Source of the DNA: Dongia_A sp035695765
Lineage (GTDB): Bacteria; Pseudomonadota; Alphaproteobacteria; Dongiales; Dongiaceae
Direction of reading: 5' to 3'
Assembly: GCA_035695765.1 (NCBI GenBank)
Contig: DASRRI010000134.1
Location: 1-64,000 of the forward strand
Length of the DNA stretch: 64,000 nucleotides
Part shown: positions 43,740-51,060 of the stretch, one piece after another
Numbering within the stretch: position 1 is the first letter of the stretch
How the letters are laid out: each line of letters begins with the position of its first letter
The notes under the pieces: generated by a model
Seen by the model: the letters and a program-made list of their open reading frames with translations, nothing else
Told to the model about the DNA's origin: nothing
The model's database searches: none
Made by a program: the position numbers and the translations under genes

Positions 43740-44605
43740 CGCTGGCGCAGCCCGAAACGTTCGGCCAGGCCATCGGCCAGCATCGAGAAGCCGAAAGCCA
43801 TGAACACGATGGCCAGGCCGGGAAAGGTCGTGATCCACCAGGCGGTGGTGATGAAATTCTGTCCCTCCGCGATCATCACGCCCCACTCCGCCGTCGGCGG
43901 CTGGACGCCGAGGCCGAGATAGGAGATCGAGGAGCCGGACAGCACGACCAGCACCACGTCCGACATGGAAAACACGATGGAGCCGGCGATGCAATTTGGC
44001 AGGATGTGGCGGAAGAGGATGCGCAGCGGCCCGAAGCCGAGCGAACGCGCCGCCGTCACGAAGTCGCTGGTCTTCAGCACCAGCACCTGCGCCCGCACCA
44101 GCCTGGCATAGGACACCCAGCCGACCAGCGCGAGGGCGATATAGAAGCTCACAAGGCCTGGCCCCAGGATGGCGATGATCGCCAGCATCAGCACCAGGAA
44201 TGGAAAGGCCAGCACGACATCGACCAGGCGCATCAGAGCGATATCGACCCAGCGCCCAGCGTAACCGGCGATCGAACCGAGCGTGGTGCCGATCATGAAC
44301 GGGAAGAGAACGCCGATAATGCCCATCTGCAGATCGATGCGCGCGCCATGCATGACGCGGGAGAGGACGTCGCGCCCAAAATTATCGGTGCCGAATGGAT
44401 GCAGCAAGCCGGGCCCTTGCAGCTTCTCCGGCAGATTGTGCGAAATCGGATCATAGGGTGCGATCAAGGGCGCCAGCAGCGCCACCAGCGCCCAGCCCAG
44501 CACAATCGCTGCGCCGAGGCAGAGGTTGAGATTGGTGCGGCCGAGGCCCAGCGCGCCGAGCCGACGCTCCAGCCAGTTGCCACGGGAAAGGGCCAGCTCG
44601 CTCAT
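43736..44605 (-). CDS. Dipeptide ABC transporter permease (DppC-like)
   Basis: A 289-residue inner-membrane permease with an N-terminal membrane segment and a binding-protein-dependent transport domain of five segments. Family marks are HPFGTDNFGRDVLSRVMHGARIDL and the EAA-loop region (VRAQVLVLKTSDFVTAARSLG), followed by HILPNCIAGSIV. It forms the translocation channel with DppB. Overlaps neighbouring genes by four bases on both sides. Confidence 0.93.
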   Translation of the reverse strand: MSELALSRGNWLERRLGALGLGRTNLNLCLGAAIVLGWALVALLAPLIAPYDPISHNLPEKLQGPGLLHPFGTDNFGRDVLSRVMHGARIDLQMGIIGVLFPFMIGTTLGSIAGYAGRWVDIALMRLVDVVLAFPFLVLMLAIIAILGPGLVSFYIALALVGWVSYARLVRAQVLVLKTSDFVTAARSLGFGPLRILFRHILPNCIAGSIVFSMSDVVLVVLSGSSISYLGLGVQPPTAEWGVMIAEGQNFITTAWWITTFPGLAIVFMAFGFSMLADGLAERFGLRQR

Positions 44606-45540
44606 AGCTTCACCCGCGGGTCAGCTGCGACAGTCAGCAGGTCCGCGATGAAATTCAGCGCCACGGTGGCGCAGGCGAAGACCAGGGTCACGCCCTGCAC
44701 AACCATGTAATCGCGGGTGAATATGGCGCGCACCAGCAACTGGCCCATGCCCGGCAGCGAGAACACCGTCTCCACCACAACGCTGCCACCGATCAGCCAG
44801 CCGACATTGATGGCAAGCAAATTGATCGTCGGAATGAGCGAGTTAGGCAGGACGTGGCGCCGGAAGATCCAGCTTTCGGAAAGACCCTTGGCGCGCGCCG
44901 CCGTTGCGTAGTCGGAGGCCAGTTCCTGGATCATGCTGGCGCGCAGGTTGCGGGTCATGACAGCGGATAGCGCCAGCGCCACGGTCAGACACGGCAGGAT
45001 CATGTGATGCAGCTTGTCGAGCACGGTCTCGCCATAGCCGGCGACCGGGAACAGTCCGAGCTTCACGCTGAACAGGATGATGAGCATGATGCCCAGCCAG
45101 AAGGCGGGAAAGCCAAGCCCGGCGGTAGTGAAGCCGCGGATAGCGTGATCGGCCGCACTGCCGCGCTTCAGCGCTGCAATGCTCGCCAGCGGCACACCGA
45201 TGGCGAGGGTCAGCAGCACGCTCCCTAGCACCAGGAATAACGTCGGCGCTACGCGGTCCGCGATCAAAGGCAGGACAGGAACCTTGTACAATATGGATTG
45301 ACCCATCTCGCCGATGCCGAGATTCCTGAGATAATAGAGATATTGCGTGATCAGCGGCTCATCGAGGCCGTACAGCGCACGAATCCGGGCCACCGCCTCC
45401 GGTGTCGCCTTGGTGCCGAGCAGCAGCCGGATCGGATCGCCCGGGATCGATTTCACCAGCACGAAGGACAGCACGCTGATTCCGAACAGCACCGGGACGA
45501 GCTGCAGCGGCCGATAGAGCACGAAGGAATAGCGATGCAT
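44602..45540 (-). CDS. Dipeptide ABC transporter permease (DppB-like)
   Basis: A 312-residue permease with six hydrophobic segments. The N-terminal block FVLVKSIPGDPIRLLLG and the EAA loop (IQELASDYATAARAKGLSESWIFRRHVLPNSLIPT) are typical of the DppB/OppB family. It pairs with the DppC-like subunit. It follows the hydrolase gene by 20 bases and is coupled to dppC by an ATGA overlap. Confidence 0.93.
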   Translation of the reverse strand: MHRYSFVLYRPLQLVPVLFGISVLSFVLVKSIPGDPIRLLLGTKATPEAVARIRALYGLDEPLITQYLYYLRNLGIGEMGQSILYKVPVLPLIADRVAPTLFLVLGSVLLTLAIGVPLASIAALKRGSAADHAIRGFTTAGLGFPAFWLGIMLIILFSVKLGLFPVAGYGETVLDKLHHMILPCLTVALALSAVMTRNLRASMIQELASDYATAARAKGLSESWIFRRHVLPNSLIPTINLLAINVGWLIGGSVVVETVFSLPGMGQLLVRAIFTRDYMVVQGVTLVFACATVALNFIADLLTVAADPRVKL

Positions 45541-45560
45541 GTTCGTGCTCTGCTGTCCGT

Positions 45561-46448
45561 CTAACCCCGGTGGCGTTCCAGAAAATCGAGGAGGGCAGGA
45601 TAGTACGCCTGCGGCTCCTCGTAGAACGGCATATGGGAGGAATTGGGAAAGACCTTCAGCTCGGCGTTGGGCAAATGCTGTTTCATGCGCAGCGCACAGG
45701 CCGGCGTCAGTTCGTCATGCTGCCCGCAAGTGATGAGAGTCGGTACCGTGATGCGATGCAGGTCGGGAACGCGGTCCCAATCCTTGAGATTGCCGGTATA
45801 GAGAAACTCATTCGGGCCCTGCATGGTCACGTAGGGGCCCATGTTCCAATCGTCGAGCGAGCGCTTGACGGGCGCCGGCCATTCCTCCAGCCGGCAGACG
45901 TGGCGGTAATTCAGCAGCGTAATGACGGCCAGATATTCCGGATGATTGATCGTGCCCTGCGCTTCATGCCGCTGCATCATCGCGACGGTTTCGGAGCCGA
46001 GCGCGCCGCGCAGGCGCTCCAGCTCGCTCACCAGATGCGGGATGTCGGCGACGGTGTCTTCGAGCAGCAGCGTCTTCAGGTTGTCGCCATGATGGAGCGC
46101 ATACTCGATCGCCAGCCATCCGCCCCAGGAATGGCCGAGCAGATGCACGCGGCCGAGATCGAGCGCGGTGCGGATGGTCTCAACTTCCTCGACATAGCGC
46201 GCGATGGTCCAGAGCGACGCATCATCGGGCCGGTCCGACTTGCCGGTGCCGAGCTGATCGAAGGTGACGACGCGAAAGCCGTGATCGGCGAGGAACGAAT
46301 GCGCCTCGCGCAGATAATCGCAGGGCAGCCCCGGCCCGCCATTCAACAGCAGCACGACGTCCTTGCCGCTGCCGAAACTATAGGTAGCCACCCGATATTG
46401 GCCGATCGCGACCTCGTGGGTCCGATCCGGCGCGCGCTCACCCCACAT
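45561..46448 (-). CDS. Proline iminopeptidase-like alpha/beta hydrolase (S33)
   Basis: A 295-residue alpha/beta hydrolase. The oxyanion block is NGGPG (36-40), DQLGTGKSDRP follows the third strand, the nucleophile is S107 in GHSWGG, and the His is in NSSHMPFYEEP. These match proline iminopeptidase and related amino-peptide hydrolases. It has no signal peptide, so it would act on peptides after import. It leads the dipeptide transporter operon (20 bases to dppB), which suggests that it processes the imported peptide or amide. Confidence 0.88.
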   Translation of the reverse strand: MWGERAPDRTHEVAIGQYRVATYSFGSGKDVVLLLNGGPGLPCDYLREAHSFLADHGFRVVTFDQLGTGKSDRPDDASLWTIARYVEEVETIRTALDLGRVHLLGHSWGGWLAIEYALHHGDNLKTLLLEDTVADIPHLVSELERLRGALGSETVAMMQRHEAQGTINHPEYLAVITLLNYRHVCRLEEWPAPVKRSLDDWNMGPYVTMQGPNEFLYTGNLKDWDRVPDLHRITVPTLITCGQHDELTPACALRMKQHLPNAELKVFPNSSHMPFYEEPQAYYPALLDFLERHRG

Positions 46449-46651
46449 TCTTGGCCTCCCGCCACGGACCTCGTTGGATCCGTCAAGCCTGACCTTAGAT
46501 CAGATCACAGGGCGAGGAAACAGCGCAGCGGCGGAACCGGATTGGTCACGCATCGGCGCAAACAGCGGTTTTTGAGACAACCGTCTTATGCGAGCGGTGA
46601 TGCCAAAGTTGTGAGCACCGCATGCCGCGAGAAGTAGCAGCAATCGCTACG

Positions 46652-47578
46652 TCAGCTCCACGGCCCCTTGGCGGTGGAACTGGGGATGGTGGAGCGGCGC
46701 GCCGGCGCTTGCGGCGCCACGCTCGCGGCCATCGGCGCGCTTTCCTCCATCGCCAGCAGGCGGTCGATCCGCTGCTGTGTATTGGGATGGGTGGAGAAGA
46801 GGCTATCCGCGCCGCGGCCGTGCAGCGGGTTGATGATGAAGAGGTGGGCGGTCGCGGGATTGGACTCCGCCGCGTTGTTCGGAATCTGCGCCGCGCCATT
46901 GGAGATTTTGGCGAGCGCCGAGGCCAGCGAGCGCGGGCGGCCGCTGATCGCGGCGCCGATACGGTCGGCCTCATATTCGCGCGAGCGGGAAATGGCGAAC
47001 TGCACCAGCATGGCCGCGATCGGCGCCAGCAGCAGCACCAGCAGCGCGCCGATGCCGCCGAGCGGCGATTCGCGGTCCCGGCTGCCGCCGAAAAAGAACG
47101 CGAAGTTGGCGAGCATGCCAATCGCACCGGCAAGGACTGCGGTGATGGTCATGGTCAGGGAATCGCGGTTCCTCACATGCGCCAGCTCGTGCGCCATCAC
47201 GCCCGCGATCTCGTCGCGGTTCAGCATCTTGAGCAGGCCCGTCGTCGCGGCGACGGCGGCATTCTCCGGATTGCGGCCGGTGGCGAAGGCGTTCGGCTGC
47301 GGATTCTCGATCAGGTAGATCTTGGGCTTGGGGAGGCCGGCACGCGCCGCGAGGTCGCTAACCAGGCGGTGGAGCTCCGGGGCGGTCGTCTCGTCGACCG
47401 GCTCTGCGCCATACATGCGCAGCACCAGCTTGTCCGCGTTCCAGTAAGCGAACAGGTTCATGGCGCAGGCGATCAGGAAGGCAATCACCATGCCCTGCTG
47501 CCCGCCGATCAGGAAGCCTGCTGCCAGGAACAGCCCGGTCATGGCCGCCAGCAGCAAGGCCGTGCGCATATAGCCCAT
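46652..47578 (-). CDS. htpX: Membrane zinc metalloprotease HtpX
   Basis: A 308-residue M48 protease. Two N-terminal membrane segments (about 7-45), the zinc motif HELAH (130-134) with the third ligand in SREYEADRIG, then two more hydrophobic segments in between, and STHPNTQQRIDRL near the end are all standard for HtpX, which degrades misfolded membrane proteins together with FtsH. I chose ATG at 47578 (GGGAAAG upstream). The C-terminal tail is Pro/Ser-rich and extra. Divergent from the DUF1674 gene across a 115-base spacer. Confidence 0.93.
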   Translation of the reverse strand: MGYMRTALLLAAMTGLFLAAGFLIGGQQGMVIAFLIACAMNLFAYWNADKLVLRMYGAEPVDETTAPELHRLVSDLAARAGLPKPKIYLIENPQPNAFATGRNPENAAVAATTGLLKMLNRDEIAGVMAHELAHVRNRDSLTMTITAVLAGAIGMLANFAFFFGGSRDRESPLGGIGALLVLLLAPIAAMLVQFAISRSREYEADRIGAAISGRPRSLASALAKISNGAAQIPNNAAESNPATAHLFIINPLHGRGADSLFSTHPNTQQRIDRLLAMEESAPMAASVAPQAPARRSTIPSSTAKGPWS

Positions 47579-47693
47579 CTTTCCCGGCCCCTCCCGAGGC
47601 CACAATTTTAGTCCGGTTATGAGATGGTCCCTTTGCCGGACAAATCAAGGCGGCGGCTTTGCCGGATGAGGCATTGCGTATATCATCGGGCCT

Positions 47694-47888
47694 ATGACCA
47701 AGCCAGTTTCTCAGGCCCCGAGAGCACCCGAAGCGGTTGCGAATCCCGATGATCTGAATCCATCGGCAAAGCCCGCGCCCGATGCCGAAAAGGCATCGAA
47801 GCGCCCACGCGAGATCGGCGGCCCTAGCGGGCTGGAGCCGACCCGCTATGGCGATTGGGAGCGCAATGGCCGGGTCAGCGATTTCTAG
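47694..47888 (+). CDS. DUF1674 (SdhAF4-like) protein
   Basis: A 64-residue protein whose C-terminal half carries the DUF1674 signature GGPSGLEPTRYGDWERNGR and ends in SDF. The family is the bacterial relative of SdhAF4 (SDH8), which assists flavinated SdhA in building succinate dehydrogenase. The N-terminal half is Pro/Ala-rich and probably disordered. No sdh genes are in the window. In many alphaproteobacteria this gene sits near htpX and rsmB, as here. Confidence 0.9.
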   Translation: MTKPVSQAPRAPEAVANPDDLNPSAKPAPDAEKASKRPREIGGPSGLEPTRYGDWERNGRVSDF

Positions 47889-48010
47889 GATATGGTGAAC
47901 GTGCCTTATCCATCACGCCGCCAAGCCAAATGGGCCAATCGATGGGGCCAATCCAGGCTCTCACCCGTTCGTGATTCGCTCATGGGTGCTGTCAATTCCA
48001 TTCTCATGAC

Positions 48011-48895
48011 ATGAGAATTCTTGCGTCATTGCCGCTGGCGGGTTTCCTGGCCCTGAGCTTTGTGCTTGGCGGGGCTCCGGCGCATGCCCAAAGCTTCGAT
48101 GGCGATAACACCAACAATGGCCCCAGCCTCGGCCAGTCGTTGGTCCAGCCTTCTTCGCCCGATGCCAATGAAGGCGCCGGCGCTTTGGCGGCGCCAAAGC
48201 AGGAGTATGCCCCGATCGTCCTCTCCAGCGTGCCGGCGCCGATGGTGGTGGAGCTGTTCACGTCCGAAGGCTGTTCCTCCTGTCCGCCGGCCGATGCGCT
48301 GCTGGGCGAGCTGACGCAGCGGCAATATGTGCTGCCGCTGTCGTTCCACGTCGATTACTGGGACTATATCGGCTGGAAGGACCGTTTCGCCGATCCCGTC
48401 TTCACGCGCCGGCAATATGCCTATGCGGAGGCGCAGGGCAGGTCGATGGTCTATACGCCGCAGATGATCGTGGCGGGCGCCATCGATGTCGTCGGCTCCG
48501 ACCGCGCGGCGGTTGAGCAGGCGCTGAAGACCGCCTACACCCGCAATGCCATGTACCGCATCCACGTGATGCGCGAGCAGGACGGCAAAGTAGTGGCGCA
48601 ATTCCCCGATGCGCCGATCGGCGTGCCCGCGACGATCTGGCTGGTGACGTACCGGAAGAGCGAGCAGAGCCATGTGAAAGCCGGCGAGAATGCCGGGCGC
48701 AGCCTTGCGAGCTACAACGTCGTGCGCTCGCTGCAAAAGGTCGGCATGTGGAATGGCGCCGCAACCGAGATCGAGCTGAACTTGGACGCCGCGGCCAAAG
48801 CCAACTCGCCCGATGCCTGCGCAATCATCGCCAACCAGGCGGGCAACGGCCCGATCGTCGCCGCGGCGGCGTTCAATTTCGACAAGGCCTGGTAG
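48011..48895 (+). CDS. DUF1223 family exported thioredoxin-like protein
   Basis: A 294-residue protein with a signal peptide (1-26, ending APAHA). The DUF1223 domain begins at about residue 76 with PMVVELFTSEGCSSCPPADALL; Cys88 and Cys91 form a CxxC pair in a thioredoxin-like fold. Other family marks are LSFHVDYWDYIGWKDRF and QAYAEAQGRSMVYTPQMIVAG-type block (here RQYAYAEAQGR). It likely works in the periplasm in thiol chemistry; the partner is unknown. Confidence 0.88.
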   Translation: MRILASLPLAGFLALSFVLGGAPAHAQSFDGDNTNNGPSLGQSLVQPSSPDANEGAGALAAPKQEYAPIVLSSVPAPMVVELFTSEGCSSCPPADALLGELTQRQYVLPLSFHVDYWDYIGWKDRFADPVFTRRQYAYAEAQGRSMVYTPQMIVAGAIDVVGSDRAAVEQALKTAYTRNAMYRIHVMREQDGKVVAQFPDAPIGVPATIWLVTYRKSEQSHVKAGENAGRSLASYNVVRSLQKVGMWNGAATEIELNLDAAAKANSPDACAIIANQAGNGPIVAAAAFNFDKAW

Positions 48896-49101
48896 CCGTC
48901 ATCTGGGACATTGATCGGGCGCCGCGCCTTGGGTAAGGTCGGCGCCGTTTCCTGATCGGATCGAGCCGGCCCCAAGCGGGGTACGTCGAAGCCGCGACCT
49001 TTTCGGTGACGCAGCTGGTGACGTTGGACTCCATCCGCCTCGATTTGTTTCTCGCCCATCGCAACGCGCTGATCCACAGCCGATCGTCGGCTGCAGGGCG
49101 A

Positions 49102-49281
49102 ATGCACCCTGGGCGCCGCACCTTGCCGCAGATCTTTGCCGCGCCGCTGCTGATAGCGGCGCTCAGCGCGACTCGCCCGCTCTCCGCCTTGCTGGGCGAC
49201 GATGCCTGGGACCTGCTCTCCTAGATGACGCTCGGCGCGCCGGTTGCCGTCATCCTGCGCCATTGGCTTGGGCGACGGTAA
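49102..49281 (+). pseudogene. Small membrane-protein frame interrupted by an in-frame TAG
   Basis: A frame from ATG at 49102 reads 40 residues (RTLPQIFAAPLLIAALSATRPLS and LLGDDAWDLLS) to a TAG at 49222, and continues in the same frame for 18 residues (MTLGAPVAVILRHWLGRR) to TAA. Joined, it looks like a small two-segment membrane protein. A TGG Trp codon at the TAG site would restore it. It could be a decayed gene, an assembly error or chance. The rest of the 430-base spacer (48896-49326) shows nothing convincing. Confidence 0.4.
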
Positions 49282-49326
49282 CAATTCCCTTCCGGCAGCG
49301 GCGGCGAAATCGTAAGGTCCGGCGCC

Positions 49327-50280
49327 ATGACAGATGTGCCCTATGTAAGCGCGGCGGAGCTTGAGCGATTGCTCGATTATCCCGCACTGGTCGATGCGCT
49401 GGCGGAAGGATTCGCCGCCGACTGGACCGTTCCAGTCCGTCATCATTACTCGATCCCGATTCCCGGCGAGCCGGAACAGACCCTGCTCCTGATGCCGGCC
49501 TGGGAAGCGGGCCAGGCGATCGGCATGAAGCTCGCCACCATCACGCCCGGCAACGGGCCGCGCGGCCTTCCCGCCGTGAACGCGGTCTATCTGCTGGTCG
49601 ATGGACCGACCGGCCAGCCGCGCGCCTTGATCGAGGGCGCGACCTTGACGGTGCGGCGGACAGCCGCGGCATCGGCACTGGCGGCGCGCTACCTCGCGCG
49701 CACCGATGCGTCACGCATGCTGATGGTGGGGGCCGGCGCGCTCAGTCGGCCGCTGATCGAGGCCCACTGCTCGCAACGCTCCATCAAGCGCGTCCAGCTC
49801 TGGGCGCGCGACCGCAAGAAACGCGATGCCAAGGTGAAAGAGCTGGCTGCCCTTGGTCTGCCAGTCGAGCCCACCCACGATCTCGAGCAGAGCGCACGCG
49901 AGGCCGACCTCATTTCCTGCGCGACCTTGAGCAAAGAGCCGCTGATCCGTGGTGCCTGGCTGAAATCGGGTTCGCATCTCGACCTGGTCGGCGCCTTTAC
50001 GCCGGAGATGCGCGAGAGCGACGATGCCGCCATCGGCCGTGCATCCCTGTTCTGCGACACCCGTGATGGCGCGCTGAAGGAGGGCGGCGATCTTGTGATT
50101 CCGCTCAAGGCCGGTCTCATCACCGAGGCCGCGATCAAGGCCGACCTCGCGGATCTCACGCGCGGCAAGCACAAGGGGCGCGTGAGCGCGGATGAAGTCA
50201 CGCTCTTCAAGTCGGTCGGCACCGCGATCGAGGATTTCGCCGCCGCGCGGCTGGCGATGGAGCGGCGCAAGAGCCGCTAG
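49327..50280 (+). CDS. Ornithine cyclodeaminase / mu-crystallin family protein
   Basis: A 317-residue protein of the OCD/mu-crystallin family. The N-terminal dimer domain (MTDVPYVSAAELERLLDYPALVDALAEGF) is followed by a Rossmann NAD(P) domain with MLMVGAGALSRPLIEAH. Conserved substrate-binding residues lie in GMKLATITPGN and LTVRRTAAASALAARYL. Members convert ornithine to proline, reduce cyclic imines or make unusual amino acids. The substrate here is open. It is followed by a carboxymuconolactone decarboxylase-like gene 102 bases away. Confidence 0.85.
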   Translation: MTDVPYVSAAELERLLDYPALVDALAEGFAADWTVPVRHHYSIPIPGEPEQTLLLMPAWEAGQAIGMKLATITPGNGPRGLPAVNAVYLLVDGPTGQPRALIEGATLTVRRTAAASALAARYLARTDASRMLMVGAGALSRPLIEAHCSQRSIKRVQLWARDRKKRDAKVKELAALGLPVEPTHDLEQSAREADLISCATLSKEPLIRGAWLKSGSHLDLVGAFTPEMRESDDAAIGRASLFCDTRDGALKEGGDLVIPLKAGLITEAAIKADLADLTRGKHKGRVSADEVTLFKSVGTAIEDFAAARLAMERRKSR

Positions 50281-50382
50281 CGATACAATCCGGCTTGCAA
50301 TCGATGATCTGTCGGCATTGGCGTCGCCAGGCGCCGGCGCGGCATCGTGCTCGCCTGGCTGCGCGCAATTCAGGAATCCCCG

Positions 50383-50715
50383 ATGTACGACATGGAGAAT
50401 TTGGCGCGCTTGTCCGATCTCAAGCGCGCAGCACCCGAAGCGATGGACGCTTTCAACGGATTCGCCGATGTGGTCTTTACCGATGGCGCGCTGTCACGCA
50501 AGGCCAAGGAGCTGATGGCGGTTGCCGTCGCCCTCACGACGCAATGCCCCTATTGCATCGAACTCCATGCCAAGGATGCGCGCCGCTTCGGTGCCAGCGA
50601 CGCCGAGCTGGCCGAAGCCGCGATGGTCTCCGCAATCATCCGCGCCGGCGGCGCGGTGACGCATGCTGCGCATCTGTTTTCGCCATTGGAAGAGGTGGCG
50701 CGAGCCGCGAAATAG
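50383..50715 (+). CDS. Carboxymuconolactone decarboxylase-family (AhpD-like) protein
   Basis: A 110-residue helical protein with the AhpD-type active site C55-P-Y-C58-x3-H62 (CPYCIELHAKDARRFGAS). Such small proteins act as thiol-dependent peroxidase partners or decarboxylases; the CxxCxxxH form points to AhpD-like redox chemistry. AGGAA lies eight bases before the ATG at 50383; a longer start from 50347 is less likely. Confidence 0.85.
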   Translation: MYDMENLARLSDLKRAAPEAMDAFNGFADVVFTDGALSRKAKELMAVAVALTTQCPYCIELHAKDARRFGASDAELAEAAMVSAIIRAGGAVTHAAHLFSPLEEVARAAK

Positions 50716-50736
50716 CAGGCTGCGGGCTGGAAAGAC

Positions 50737-50940
50737 CTACGCCGCCTCGCCGACCACGTCGTAGCCGGCATCTTCGATGGCGGTGACGATGGCCTGCTTG
50801 GCCGCGGCGCCATCAATGGCGACTTCGCCGGATTTCAGGTCGACGCTGACCTTGGCGCCGGGGACGGCGCCGGCAACGGCCCGTTCGATCGATTTGACGC
50901 ATCCGCCGCAGGTCATGCCGGCCACTTTCAGCTTGATCAT
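50737..50940 (-). CDS. copZ: Copper chaperone CopZ-like (heavy-metal-associated domain)
   Basis: A 67-residue HMA domain with metal-binding GMTCGGC (C11, C14). It should carry Cu(I) in the cytoplasm to the CopA pump encoded on the other strand. AAGGAG lies seven bases before the ATG. It has its own promoter with a perfect CueR operator (50975-50997) and should be induced by copper together with copA. Confidence 0.92.
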   Translation of the reverse strand: MIKLKVAGMTCGGCVKSIERAVAGAVPGAKVSVDLKSGEVAIDGAAAKQAIVTAIEDAGYDVVGEAA

Positions 50941-50974
50941 CTATGGGCTCCTTGGGTCCGATGGAGACTATATG

Positions 50975-50997
50975 GACCTTCCCACCATGGGAAGGTC
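50975..50997 (-). promoter_or_regulatory. CueR-type operator and promoter for copZ
   Basis: A perfect palindrome, GACCTTCCCA-3 bases-TGGGAAGGTC, in the form bound by CueR. Read toward copZ, TTGACC (50999-50994) is the -35 box and CATATA (50974-50969) the -10 box, with a 19-base spacer. The overlong spacer is the hallmark of MerR-family promoters, in which metal-loaded regulator twists the DNA to allow transcription. Confidence 0.9.
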
Positions 50998-51023
50998 AAG
51001 CTGCGCCGGTGCTGCAATTTGTC

Positions 51024-51054
51024 TTGACCTTCCAATGATGGGAAGGTCCATCTA
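51024..51054 (+). promoter_or_regulatory. CueR-type operator and promoter for copA
   Basis: GACCTTCCAA-3 bases-TGGGAAGGTC (51026-51048) is a near-perfect CueR palindrome with one mismatch. TTGACC at 51024-51029 and CATCTA at 51049-51054 frame a 19-base spacer. Start of transcription would fall six to eight bases after the -10 box, at or next to the copA ATG at 51061, so copA may be made from a leaderless mRNA. Confidence 0.88.
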
Positions 51055-51060
51055 AGAACC

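Noticed and set aside
48712..49446. A 244-residue minus-strand frame across the 430-base spacer
   Set aside because: It overlaps the ends of two real genes, lacks a ribosome-binding site and has no domain-like features.
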